The position numbers and the translations under genes are program-made. 64,000 nt of DNA, from the NCBI RefSeq assembly GCF_004022465.1, contig NZ_SAVA01000002.1, positions 372,001 through 436,000 of the forward strand, written 5' to 3'. This DNA is from Rhodobacter huangdaonensis. Its GTDB lineage: Bacteria > Pseudomonadota > Alphaproteobacteria > Rhodobacterales > Rhodobacteraceae. Below the pieces are notes generated by a model. The model was given only the letters and a program-made list of their open reading frames with translations. It searched no databases and had not been told where the DNA came from. Shown one piece after another: positions 32,130 through 40,207 of this stretch. The stretch's first letter is position 1. Each line of letters starts with the position of its first letter.

Positions 32130-33131
32130 TTAACCGGCGAGGCAGCCCGAAATCGTGTCGGCAAGGCCCTGCATCAGCCGCTCGTAGAGGTCCGCGCCAT
32201 AGCTCAGCGTGCTGCCCGAGGGATCGAGCGCGCCGCCGAGCTTGACGCCGGTGCCCTCGATCAGCCGCTCGGCCGGGCGGGTGTCATGCTGGGCCTCGGG
32301 GAAGGCGCAGACGACGCCGTCGGCGGTCAGGTCGGCGCGCAGCTCGGCCAGATGCGCGGCCCCCGGATCGGTCGCGTCACCCAGTGCGATCGCGCCCGCG
32401 ACCTTCAGCCCGTAATGGTCGGCGAAATAGCCGTAGGCGGCATGGAAGACGACGAAGGGGCGGTCCTTCACCGGCGCAAGCTCGGCCGTCAGCGTGGCGT
32501 CGAGCGTGGCGATCTTCGCCTTTGCGGCCGCGGCATTGGCGGCATAGGTCGCGGCATGCTCGGGATCGAGGCGGCTGAATTCGTCCGCGATCAGGCCAAG
32601 CCAGAGCTCGGCATTCGCCGGGTCGAGCCAGGCGTGCGGGTCGAGGCCGGCATGGACGTGGCCGTCCTCATCCTCGTCGCCATGCGCATCCGCGCCCTCG
32701 GCGGCATGGTCATGTGCGTCGGCCGCGTGCTCATCCGCCCCGTGCTCGTCCTCGTGGTCATGCGGTGCGGCGAAGTCCTGCCGGTGCGTGCCCTCGGCAT
32801 GCAGCAGCGACAGCACATGCGCATCGGGCGCGACCGAGGTGATCGCGCGGTCGAGCCAGGGGGTCATCTCGGCCCCGACCCAGAGCACCAGATCCGCCTG
32901 TTCGAGGGCGCGCGCCTGCGACGGCTTCATCTGATAGCTGTGCGCATTCGCGCCCTGTTCGAGCAGCACCTCGACCGGGCCGAGATCGCCCATCACCTGC
33001 AGTGCGAGCGACTGCACCGCGGGCAGGTCGGTCACCACCTTCGGCACCTCGGCCCAGGCGAGGCCGGGCAGGGCGGTGCCCCCCAGCAGGGCGGCAAGCA
33101 ACAGGGGAGAGCGCATGAGGAACCTCTTCAT
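32130..33131 (-). CDS. znuA: Zinc ABC transporter binding protein ZnuA
   Basis: 333 residues with signal peptide (LLLAALLGGTALPGLAWA). Cluster A-I metal-binding fold: VVTDLPAVQSLALQVMGD, the ligand region NAHSYQMKPSQARAL, and DPHAWLDPANAELWLG. A long His/Asp/Glu-rich loop at about residues 115-165 (repeated H-D-H, D-E-H and D-A-H units) marks zinc over manganese. Start at 33131 or, with a better AAGAGG site, at 33116; both leave a signal peptide. Divergent from zur-znuC-znuB across two Zur-like boxes. Confidence 0.95.
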   Translation of the reverse strand: MKRFLMRSPLLLAALLGGTALPGLAWAEVPKVVTDLPAVQSLALQVMGDLGPVEVLLEQGANAHSYQMKPSQARALEQADLVLWVGAEMTPWLDRAITSVAPDAHVLSLLHAEGTHRQDFAAPHDHEDEHGADEHAADAHDHAAEGADAHGDEDEDGHVHAGLDPHAWLDPANAELWLGLIADEFSRLDPEHAATYAANAAAAKAKIATLDATLTAELAPVKDRPFVVFHAAYGYFADHYGLKVAGAIALGDATDPGAAHLAELRADLTADGVVCAFPEAQHDTRPAERLIEGTGVKLGGALDPSGSTLSYGADLYERLMQGLADTISGCLAG

Positions 33132-33159
33132 CTCTTGTGATCGGGGCTCCGGTTATTTA

Positions 33160-33174
33160 TGTTATATCGTAACG
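33160..33174. promoter_or_regulatory. Zur box 1 (znuA side)
   Basis: TGTTAT-ATC-GTAACG, an imperfect inverted repeat close to the TGTTAT-N3-ATAACA pattern, in the AT-rich znuA-zur gap. Centre is 27 bases from box 2. Would repress znuA when zinc is replete (known mode for Zur). Confidence 0.6.
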
Positions 33175-33186
33175 CGTCAAGGGAAA

Positions 33187-33201
33187 TGTGATAAGATAAC
33201 A
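33187..33201. promoter_or_regulatory. Zur box 2, abutting the zur start codon
   Basis: TGTGAT-AAG-ATAACA, inverted repeat of the same pattern as box 1; the final A is the first base of the zur ATG. The overlap leaves no room for a ribosome site, so zur may be made from a leaderless or nearly leaderless message. Confidence 0.6.
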
Positions 33202-33704
33202 TGAACAACGAATCCGATCCCGATGCCGCGGCGGCCTTCGCGACGCATGACCACAGCGCCTGCATGGGCGAAACGCTGGCGCGGGCCGAGGCCGAGGCGG
33301 CACGGCGCGGCGCGCGGCTGACCCCGGTGCGGCGCCGCACGCTTGAGATCTTGCTCGAGTCGCATCGCGCCATGGGGGCCTATGAGATGCTCGACCGGCT
33401 TGCCGCCGAGGGCTTCGGCAACCAGCCGCCCGTCGCCTATCGCGCGCTCGAGTTCCTGGTCGAGAACGGGCTGGCGCATCGGGTGCGGCGGCTCAATGCC
33501 TTTGCCGCCTGCATGCACCCGGGCGAGGTGCATGCGCCGGTCTTCCTGATCTGCCGCGCCTGCGACAGCGTCGCCGAGGCGCCCGGCGCGCCGGTGCGGG
33601 CGGCGCTGGACGAGGCTGCTGCCGCGCTTGGCTTCACCATCGAACGCGCGAATATCGAGGCGCTTGGCCTGTGCCCTGCCTGCGCCGGGAAGGAAGCGCC
33701 ATGA
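33201..33704 (+). CDS. zur: Zinc uptake regulator Zur (Fur family)
   Basis: 167 residues. N-terminal His-rich segment, winged helix (RLTPVRRRTLEILLESHRAMGAYEMLDRLAAEGFGNQPPVAYRALEFLVENGLAHRV), then a dimerisation domain with CxxC pairs at 118/121 and 158/161 for the structural zinc. Context with znuABC identifies it as Zur, not Fur. No ribosome site precedes the ATG. Overlaps znuC by ATGA, so it is cotranslated with the transporter it controls. Confidence 0.94.
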   Translation: MNNESDPDAAAAFATHDHSACMGETLARAEAEAARRGARLTPVRRRTLEILLESHRAMGAYEMLDRLAAEGFGNQPPVAYRALEFLVENGLAHRVRRLNAFAACMHPGEVHAPVFLICRACDSVAEAPGAPVRAALDEAAAALGFTIERANIEALGLCPACAGKEAP

Positions 33705-34489
33705 TCCCGCTCATCACCGCCACCGGCCTCAGCGTCCGCCATGGCGAGGCCGAGGTGCTGTCGGACGTCGACTTCACCATCGCGCCCGGCGAGATCGTCA
33801 CCGTCGTCGGGCCGAACGGCTCGGGCAAGTCGACGCTGATCCGCGCGCTGATCGGGCTCGAGCCGCTGGCCCGCGGCACGGTGCGCCGGCGCGAGGATCT
33901 GGTGATCGGCTACGTGCCGCAAAAGCTGCACATCGACCCGAGCCTGCCGATGACCGTGCGCCGCTTCCTGTCGCTGCCGCGGCGGGTGGACGATGCCTCG
34001 GCCGAGGCGGCGCTGATGCGCACCGGCGTGCCGGGGCTTGGCGGGCGGCAGATCTCGCGGCTGTCGGGCGGGCAGTTCCAGCGCGTGCTGCTGGCGCGCG
34101 CGCTGCTGGCGCGGCCCGACATCCTGATCCTCGACGAGCCGACGCAGGGCCTTGACCAGCCCGGCACCGCGGCCTTCTACAAGCTGATCGAGGAGGTTCG
34201 CGGCGAGACCGGCAGCGCCGTGCTGATGGTCAGCCACGACCTGCATGTGGTGATGTCGGCCTCGGACCGGGTGATCTGCCTGAACGGTCATGTCTGCTGC
34301 GCCGGCACGCCGCGTGTGGTCTCCGCGGCGCCGGAATACCGCGCGCTCTTCGGGCTCGGCACCGGTGGCGCCTTCGCGCTGTACCGCCACGTCCACGATC
34401 ACGACCACGAGGCGGATGAGGGCCACGGCCACGATCCGAGCGCGCCGCATTGCGCCCATCCCCACAGCCACGAGCACGATCATGCTTGA
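33701..34489 (+). CDS. znuC: Zinc ABC transporter ATPase ZnuC
   Basis: 262 residues. Walker A VGPNGSGKST, signature LSGGQFQRVLLARAL, Walker B ILILDEPTQGLD, H-loop MVSHDLHVVM. The C-terminal tail is very rich in His (HVHDHDHEADEGHGHDPS through HPHSHEHDH), a common ZnuC feature proposed to sense or buffer zinc. Start overlaps the zur stop; znuB starts eight bases inside its 3' end. Confidence 0.95.
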   Translation: MIPLITATGLSVRHGEAEVLSDVDFTIAPGEIVTVVGPNGSGKSTLIRALIGLEPLARGTVRRREDLVIGYVPQKLHIDPSLPMTVRRFLSLPRRVDDASAEAALMRTGVPGLGGRQISRLSGGQFQRVLLARALLARPDILILDEPTQGLDQPGTAAFYKLIEEVRGETGSAVLMVSHDLHVVMSASDRVICLNGHVCCAGTPRVVSAAPEYRALFGLGTGGAFALYRHVHDHDHEADEGHGHDPSAPHCAHPHSHEHDHA

Positions 34490-35267
34490 CGATTTCCTGA
34501 TGCGTGCCGGGCTTGCCGGCATCGGCCTGACGCTCGCCACCGGGCCGCTCGGCTCTTTCGTGGTGTGGCGGCGCATGGCCTATTTCGGCGACGCGACGGC
34601 CCATGCCGCGATTCTGGGAGTGGCGCTCAGCTTCGGCTTCGGCCTGTCGGTCTATGTCGGCACGCTCGCCGTGGCGCTCGCCATGGCGGTCACCGTGGCG
34701 ATCCTGTCGGGGCGCGGCCATGCGATGGACACGATGCTTGGTGTGCTGGCCCATGCGGCGCTCGCCTTCGGTCTGGTCGCCGCCTCCTTCATCTCGGGGC
34801 TGCGCGTCGATCTGAGCGCCTATCTCTTCGGCGACATCCTGGCGGTGAGCCGCGCCGATGTCGGCATCATCTGGGCCGGCTCGGCGCTGGTCGCGCTGCT
34901 GCTCGCCTGGCGCTGGCAGGGGCTGCTCACCGCCACGGTGAACGAGGAACTGGCCCAGGCCTCGGGGCTGAACCCGCGGGCCGAACAGCTGGTGCTGACG
35001 CTGGCCCTCGCGCTGACCGTCGCGGTGGCGATCAAGATCGTCGGCGCATTGCTGATCTCGGCGCTGCTGATCCTGCCTGCGGCCGCGGCGCGGCAGCTCG
35101 CGCGCGGGCCCGAGGTGATGGCGCTCGGCGCGACGGCAGTCGGCAGCCTCTCGGTTCTGGCCGGGCTTGCCGCCTCGCTGCGTTGGGACGCGCCGGCCGG
35201 GCCGTCGATCGTCGCCGCGGCGGCGGTGCTCTTCGCCGTTTCGCTGCTTGTCCGCCGCCGCAGCTGA
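34482..35267 (+). CDS. znuB: Zinc ABC transporter permease ZnuB
   Basis: 261 residues, ABC-3 family with eight or nine membrane segments. GPLGSFVVWRRMAYFGDATAHAAILGVAL near the start and ALLISALLILPAAAARQLAR near the end are diagnostic. Start ATG at 34482 overlaps znuC by eight bases. Last gene of the zur-znuC-znuB operon. Confidence 0.95.
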   Translation: MLDDFLMRAGLAGIGLTLATGPLGSFVVWRRMAYFGDATAHAAILGVALSFGFGLSVYVGTLAVALAMAVTVAILSGRGHAMDTMLGVLAHAALAFGLVAASFISGLRVDLSAYLFGDILAVSRADVGIIWAGSALVALLLAWRWQGLLTATVNEELAQASGLNPRAEQLVLTLALALTVAVAIKIVGALLISALLILPAAAARQLARGPEVMALGATAVGSLSVLAGLAASLRWDAPAGPSIVAAAAVLFAVSLLVRRRS

Positions 35268-35425
35268 GTCGTAGCGCGGGCGTCCACGGTCCGGACAAAC
35301 ACCCGGAATCACGCGGATTTCCGCAAGGGATCCGGGGGATCACGCGAGCGTGTCTGGTGCGGAGGACCACGGCTGGGGAAACTCGTGCCAAAGTGCAACA
35401 GTTCGGCCCCACTGCGCATCCCCGA

Positions 35426-35470
35426 GCGAGATTCTCTCTTTGCAAGTCACACTGCCTGTGCAAATCTCGC
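35426..35470 (+). other. Extended stem-loop in the leader of the small secreted-protein gene
   Basis: Within the otherwise featureless 253-base gap after znuB, GCGAGA (35426-35431) pairs with TCTCGC (35465-35470) and, after an internal bulge, TTTGCA (35439-35444) pairs with TGCAAA (35459-35464). It lies 50 bases before the ATG at 35521, so may be a leader structure. No known riboswitch recognised. Confidence 0.35.
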
Positions 35471-35520
35471 CCCGATGCTGCCAAACAAGGCGGCTGTCAA
35501 AAGTAATGACGGAGATTACT

Positions 35521-35709
35521 ATGAAAAAGCTCGCTACCATCGCCCTGGCCCTCGGCCTGTCGGCTTCGACCGCTTTCGCCGGCGGCTACACCGCTCCGGT
35601 CGTCGAGGCCGAACCGGTCGTCGTGAAACAGTCGTCGTCGTCGAACGCCGGCATCCTGATCCCGGCGCTGCTGCTCGTCGGCATCGCGGTCGCCGCGTCG
35701 TCGAACTAA
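35521..35709 (+). CDS. Small secreted protein of unknown function
   Basis: 62 residues: cleavable signal peptide (MKKLATIALALGLSASTAFA), a short middle GGYTAPVVEAEPVVVKQSSSSNA, then a hydrophobic end GILIPALLLVGIAVAASSN that could stay in a membrane. GGAG precedes the ATG. Not recognised beyond its architecture. It converges on the yjbF/yjbH pair; YjbE/GfcA in enterobacteria is also a tiny secreted protein of this operon, so an analogous role is possible but unproven. Confidence 0.7.
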   Translation: MKKLATIALALGLSASTAFAGGYTAPVVEAEPVVVKQSSSSNAGILIPALLLVGIAVAASSN

Positions 35710-35710
35710 T

Positions 35711-35768
35711 TTCGACGATCCTTCGGGATCTCGAAAGGGGCCGGAAAGCATCGCTTTCCGGCCCTGTT
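35711..35768 (+). terminator. Tandem hairpin terminator
   Basis: First a short stem around a TTCG tetraloop (35711-35735), then perfect twelve-base arms GGGCCGGAAAGC and GCTTTCCGGCCC with loop ATC (35738-35764), followed by TGTTCATTTT. Strong rho-independent terminator for the 62-residue gene. Confidence 0.8.
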
Positions 35769-35871
35769 CATTTTCGTGCCCCGCAAGAGGTGTGGCGCGA
35801 CGGGGCAGGGCCCGACATGCAAAAGGCGCGCCATCGGCGCGCCCTTGTCGTTTCGGGGGATGGTGCGGCGC

Positions 35872-36567
35872 TCAGGGCCGCACGGTCTGGATCGTGACAT
35901 AGCCGAGCTGCGGCGAGATCCACTGCCGCGAGGCGACGATCTGGCCCGCGGCCGAAACGATGAAGGTGTCGTCCATCTTCATCCCCAGCCCCTCGCAATG
36001 CTCGACCACCTGCCGGCCCGACCAGGTCTGCCCGGCGAAGGGATAGCTGGTGTCGGCGCCGACGCTGACCGTGCAGTCGAGCGGGATCGGCCGCTCGAGC
36101 CCGAGCCCGTCGAGATAGCGGATCACCTTCTTGCCGGTGCCGGGCGTGCGGGCGCGGATCAGCCGCCCGGTCTGCTCGACCTCGGCCGACATCATGTCGA
36201 AGCCGAGCCCGCGCGTGCCGGCCAGCATCCCGCCGCGCAGGATCACCGCCTGCATCGAAGGCGTGGCATAGGTGCGCATCGTGCCGTTTTCGCCGATCAT
36301 CCCGAGGATCGAGACGTTCTTCGGCGTCTCCTGCGACAGAAGGATCAGCGGGCCCTTGTTCAGCTCGAGTGACGAGCGCGCCATCGCCTCGGCATCGGGG
36401 GCGGCGGCCACGGTCTTGTCACGCTTGAAGGTGGAGAAGATCTGCTTGATCGACTCGCCGGCCATGCGGCTGTTCTCGGTCTGGTTGGTGTCCGAGCCAC
36501 AGGCGGCGAGCCCGCCCAGACCGATCACTGCGGCCAGGGCGAGCGCCCGGCTCCGAAGGCCCGTCAT
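35872..36567 (-). CDS. YjbF-family (GfcB) outer-membrane lipoprotein
   Basis: 231 residues. Lipoprotein signal ending LGGLAAC, so the mature N-terminus is a lipidated Cys. Body matches YjbF/GfcB: TMRTYATPSMQAVILRGGMLAGTRGLGFDMMSAEVE and TFIVSAAGQIVASRQWISPQLGYVTIQT. Works with YjbH in an exopolysaccharide-type secretion pathway (group 4 capsule/Yjb). Overlaps the yjbH stop by four bases. Confidence 0.87.
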   Translation of the reverse strand: MTGLRSRALALAAVIGLGGLAACGSDTNQTENSRMAGESIKQIFSTFKRDKTVAAAPDAEAMARSSLELNKGPLILLSQETPKNVSILGMIGENGTMRTYATPSMQAVILRGGMLAGTRGLGFDMMSAEVEQTGRLIRARTPGTGKKVIRYLDGLGLERPIPLDCTVSVGADTSYPFAGQTWSGRQVVEHCEGLGMKMDDTFIVSAAGQIVASRQWISPQLGYVTIQTVRP

Positions 36568-38732
36568 CGCCAGAATCTCCCCCAGCTGTCGTAAAGGTCG
36601 CCGGTATGTGCCATGCGCACGGTCTCGTAGAGCCGGCCGTCGATGTCGAGCCGCGCGCCGCCGTCGCGCATCAGCGGGCGGATCGTGGTCTTCAGCTTGT
36701 TGACCGAGGGCCGGCCGGTGGTCCAGGCGACCGGGATCGTCAGGCGGATGCCCTTGTCGAACGAGCCTTCGCCGAAATCATCCGAGGACATGTCGGTGAA
36801 GGTCGCGAAGGCGCCCACGCTCCAGCCGTTCTCGAATTCGCGGTCGATGGCGATCGTCGCGCCCCAGTCCTTGGCGAGGTAGCGGCCGACGTCGAGCTCG
36901 GCGGTATAGCCCTTGCCGATGTCGTAATAGGCCGAGACATGGCCGGTGACGGTGGAATAGTCCTGCAGGCCGAAATGCTGGTCGAAGTCGCGCTGCTTGG
37001 CCCAGTTCGCCTCGATCCCGAGGGCGAGGCGGCTGTCGACCGGGGCCCAGAGCACTTCGCCCGAGACGCCCGCATACATCCGCTCGAGATAGCCGGCGCT
37101 GACGCGGGTATAGAGGTTCTCGCTCAGATGGCCGTATTTCGCCAGCGTCAGGCGCTGGATCGCGAGATCGCCGTTCTTCTGGTATTCGGCGAGATCGGAG
37201 CGCACGTGCTGCACCACCGAGTTCGACACCCGCGTGCTGTCCTCGAGGTTGCCGACGACCTTCTGCCGCACCGTGCCCGACAGCACGAACCCCGGCGCCA
37301 TCTCGTAGCGCGCCGAAAGCTCGGCGCCCACGTCGAGGCGGAACGGGTTGTCCGGGTCGAAGATCGAGGCTTCGGCATAGGGCGTCAGCGCCCACTGGAA
37401 CCGCGGATAGACGGCATCGCTGCGCACGAGCCCCGGCGCGTCCTGCGGCGCGGCGGTGATCGCGACCTGCGGCAGCATGTCGTAGGAGTTGGTGTTCTCC
37501 ATCCGCTCGAGATCCGAGCGGCGGAAGGTGACCGAGGACAGAGCCATGCCTTTCTGCACCGGCGTCACCACGATCGTCTCGACCGAGGGCGGCAGCGCGC
37601 GCGTCGCCATCCGTGCGACATGGCCGATCGCCTGCGGTTCGGCGCCGTAGGTCTCGTTGCGCACGCGCAGCTCGGCCCGGGTCGCGCTGAGCGACATCGA
37701 TTCGAGGATCTGGCCGTCCTTGGCGAGGCTTGCCGCAAGGGCCTTCTGGATGCCCGGATGCACCTCGGGGTCGGCGGCCCAGGCCCCCGACCAGCCCTCG
37801 GGATCGGCGGCGGGGGCAGGGCGCGGCCGCACCGGCAGCGGCGCCTTCTCGATCCCCGAGGGGAACGGCGGCGAGTGCGGGTCGATGTTGCGCACGAATT
37901 GCAGGCCGACCTTCTCGCCGTACATGTAGTAAAGCTGCACGCCGAAGAATTCGCTCACCTGGTAGTCGGCGGCGAAGTTGATCGAGCTGTTGCGCTCGAA
38001 CCCGTCGAGCTGGGCTTCCTTGGCATAGGCGTCCGAGGAATATTCGGCCTTCAGCGTCAGCCGGTCGGTCGCGGCATAGGAGATGCCGAAGAACGGCGCG
38101 AAATCGCCCTTGAACCAGGAGCCGGAGTTGAACTTGCCGCCGGTGCTGGTGACGTCATACCCGGGGCGGGTGCCGGTCGAGCCGATCGAGCCGAAGGAGC
38201 CGAGCCGGCCCCAGCCGAGGCCGCCGCTGACCCGCAGCTTCGGCCCGAAGCTTTTCGTCGCAACGATGTATTCCGAGGAATAGACGCCGGTGCCGATGAA
38301 GTCCTGCAACCCGATCGCCATCGCCGGGGTCCAGCCCCACTTGCCTTCGTCGAGGAACTGGAAGCGCAGGTCGAAGGAGCGGTCGTAGAGCGCTTCATAG
38401 CGGCCGGTGCCGTCGTCCTTCGGCATCAGCCCGGGCACCTTCGAATAGCGGAAGGCGCCGGTCAGGCGCGGCGTGATCTGGAAGGTCAGCGTGTTACGCA
38501 TGGTGCCGTCGGTCAGCCCCATCAGCGACAGGCCAAGCTCGCCATCGGGGCGCACCTCGGCCGTCGGCATGTCGATCAGGCCGGCCATGCCGAAGGTGTT
38601 GCGGCTCTGCCCGATCAGCGGTTCGGCGTGGCCCGCCGGAGCGGCAATGCCAGCCGCCACCGAGAATGCGCCAAGTGCCCCCGCAACCTTTGCCCTGCGT
38701 CTGCGTTTGCGCTGAATGCTCGAGACCGTCAC
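36564..38732 (-). CDS. YjbH-like outer-membrane protein
   Basis: About 722 residues. Basic N-terminus and signal (QRKRRRRAKVAGALGAFSVAAGIAAPAGHA), then the YjbH domain NTFGMAGLIDMPTAEVRPDGELGLSLMG and a long beta-rich barrel (EYIVATKSFGPKLRVSGGLGWGR) with a mid-region PSVETIVVTPVQKGMALSSV. Predicted outer-membrane component partnering YjbF in exopolysaccharide export. Start is the GTG at 38732, preceded by GGAGGGAAGC; upstream ATGs in frame have no ribosome site. yjbE and yjbG equivalents are not seen adjacent. Confidence 0.88.
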   Translation of the reverse strand: MTVSSIQRKRRRRAKVAGALGAFSVAAGIAAPAGHAEPLIGQSRNTFGMAGLIDMPTAEVRPDGELGLSLMGLTDGTMRNTLTFQITPRLTGAFRYSKVPGLMPKDDGTGRYEALYDRSFDLRFQFLDEGKWGWTPAMAIGLQDFIGTGVYSSEYIVATKSFGPKLRVSGGLGWGRLGSFGSIGSTGTRPGYDVTSTGGKFNSGSWFKGDFAPFFGISYAATDRLTLKAEYSSDAYAKEAQLDGFERNSSINFAADYQVSEFFGVQLYYMYGEKVGLQFVRNIDPHSPPFPSGIEKAPLPVRPRPAPAADPEGWSGAWAADPEVHPGIQKALAASLAKDGQILESMSLSATRAELRVRNETYGAEPQAIGHVARMATRALPPSVETIVVTPVQKGMALSSVTFRRSDLERMENTNSYDMLPQVAITAAPQDAPGLVRSDAVYPRFQWALTPYAEASIFDPDNPFRLDVGAELSARYEMAPGFVLSGTVRQKVVGNLEDSTRVSNSVVQHVRSDLAEYQKNGDLAIQRLTLAKYGHLSENLYTRVSAGYLERMYAGVSGEVLWAPVDSRLALGIEANWAKQRDFDQHFGLQDYSTVTGHVSAYYDIGKGYTAELDVGRYLAKDWGATIAIDREFENGWSVGAFATFTDMSSDDFGEGSFDKGIRLTIPVAWTTGRPSVNKLKTTIRPLMRDGGARLDIDGRLYETVRMAHTGDLYDSWGRFWR

Positions 38733-39091
38733 GCTTCCCTCCGCCGTCTTTGCGCCAGTTATACCGGCTTTTCTCATGGGAGCGAGAGGAAAGCCTTGGC
38801 CGGCGGCAAAACCCTGCCGTCTCTGGCGCGGCTGCATCACCTTGCGGCAGTTTCTCAATCACCGGGTGGCGTTGCGGCAATCCGCCCCAATGAAACATCG
38901 AAAATACATGATATCATGAACGCCGTTCCCGCGGGAGAATCGGATGCCCGCCCGGCCCTCGGCTTGCCAGCGCTGCCGGCCAGGGCGGACAGATACCGGC
39001 GCGGCGGCCTTGCGTCCCTTGCCGCCGCGCCAGTGTCTTTTCGGTCCCCGTCTTGTCGGGACGGGCCCGCCCGCGGACCCGCCCCCGCGGC
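38733..39091. other. Gene-free stretch between yjbH and the TRAP operon
   Basis: No gene supported. It must hold the yjbH promoter on the minus strand. Near its middle is an AT-rich block with the perfect 12-base palindrome CATGATATCATG (38907-38918), a possible regulator site. The TRAP genes end at 39092 and no strong terminator is evident here. Confidence 0.45.
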
Positions 39092-40132
39092 TCAGCCGTA
39101 GCGGTAGGGCTGGCCGGCCTTGACCATGGTTTCGTTGTATTTCTTGATGATCTCGACGACCTTTGTCTTCAGCGGGCTCTCGGCGGCGATCTCGTCCCAG
39201 AATTTGTGCGCGGCCGCTTCCATCTTGGCGTAATCCTCGGCCGGGATCGAGGTCAGCTTCATGTCCGCCCCCTCGACGCGCAGTTTCGCCTCGCCCGCCC
39301 AATACCACCATTGCCGGTGATAGTGCGACTGGTCGAAGCAGGTCTGCATCAGCTGCTTGAGGTGGTCGGGCACCTCGTTCCAGCGGTCCATATTGGCGAA
39401 GAAATGGCCGATCCAGGCGCCCGAGATGTTGTTCGTCAGGAAATAGGGCGCCACCTTCGACCAGCCCGAGGTGTAATCCTCGGTGATCCCCGACCAGGCG
39501 AGGCCGTCGAGCTCGCCCGTTTGCAGCGCGACCTCGACATCTTCCCAGGGCAGGGTGACCGGCACCACGCCGAATTGCGCGAGGAAGCGGCCCGCGGTCG
39601 GGAAGGTGAAGACGCGCTTGCCGTTCAGGTCGGCGAGGCTGGTGATCGGCTCCTTCATGTTGAAGTTGCACGGGTCCCAGGAGCCCGCCGAGATGTGCTT
39701 GATCCCGACCTTGGCGTATTCCTCTTCCCAGATCTCTTTCAGCCCCCAGGAGTTGAAGAGCGCGGGCACGTCGAGCGAATAGCGCAGCGCGAAGGGGAAA
39801 TAGCCGCCGAACACGGTGACCTCGGTGGGCGAGGCCATCGAATCGTCGTCGGACTGCACCGCGTCGATCGTGCCGTTCTGCATCGCGCGGAACAGCTCGG
39901 CCGTCGGCACCAGCTGGTCCGAGGTGTAAAGCTCGATCTCCATCTGGCCGTTGGCGATGGTGTTGAAGGCCTCGATCGCGGGCTTCACCACCTCCTCGGC
40001 CAGCGCCGGGCCGGCATAGGTCTGCAGCCGCCACTTGATCGCCTTTTCCTGCGCCACCGCCGGCGCGGCGAGCCCCGCCGCCGCCGCACCCACGGCGCCG
40101 GTCGTCAGGAATTTCCGTCTGGTCGTCGTCAT
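39092..40132 (-). CDS. TRAP transporter binding protein, DctP-like
   Basis: 346 residues. Tat-type signal (TTRRKFLTTGAVGAAAAGLAAPAVA). DctP fold: RLQTYAGPALAEEVVKPAIEAFNTIANGQMEIELY, LFRAMQNGTIDAVQ, LNGKRVFTFPTAGRFLAQFGVVPVTLPWEDVEVALQTGELDGLAW, and a C-terminal HYHRQWWYWAGEAKLRVEG similar to the TakP subgroup. In a manual alignment the near-universal substrate-binding Arg of DctP proteins (in the G-x-K-x-R segment) is replaced by Phe near residue 175, so the ligand may not be a simple carboxylate bound in the usual way. First gene of the operon, separated by about 75 bases with a G-run from dctM (which lies at 40208-41533). Confidence 0.9.
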   Translation of the reverse strand: MTTTRRKFLTTGAVGAAAAGLAAPAVAQEKAIKWRLQTYAGPALAEEVVKPAIEAFNTIANGQMEIELYTSDQLVPTAELFRAMQNGTIDAVQSDDDSMASPTEVTVFGGYFPFALRYSLDVPALFNSWGLKEIWEEEYAKVGIKHISAGSWDPCNFNMKEPITSLADLNGKRVFTFPTAGRFLAQFGVVPVTLPWEDVEVALQTGELDGLAWSGITEDYTSGWSKVAPYFLTNNISGAWIGHFFANMDRWNEVPDHLKQLMQTCFDQSHYHRQWWYWAGEAKLRVEGADMKLTSIPAEDYAKMEAAAHKFWDEIAAESPLKTKVVEIIKKYNETMVKAGQPYRYG

Positions 40133-40207
40133 CTGTCTCTCCTTGTTGGTCGAATGCCCCGTTTCGGGGTCGTTGCGATTGTCGGGGGGGGGGGGATTGC
40201 GGGGGGC

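Noticed and set aside
36606..39101. 831-residue plus-strand frame over yjbH
   Set aside because: Shadow of yjbH, whose signal peptide, domain and ribosome site are clear on the other strand.
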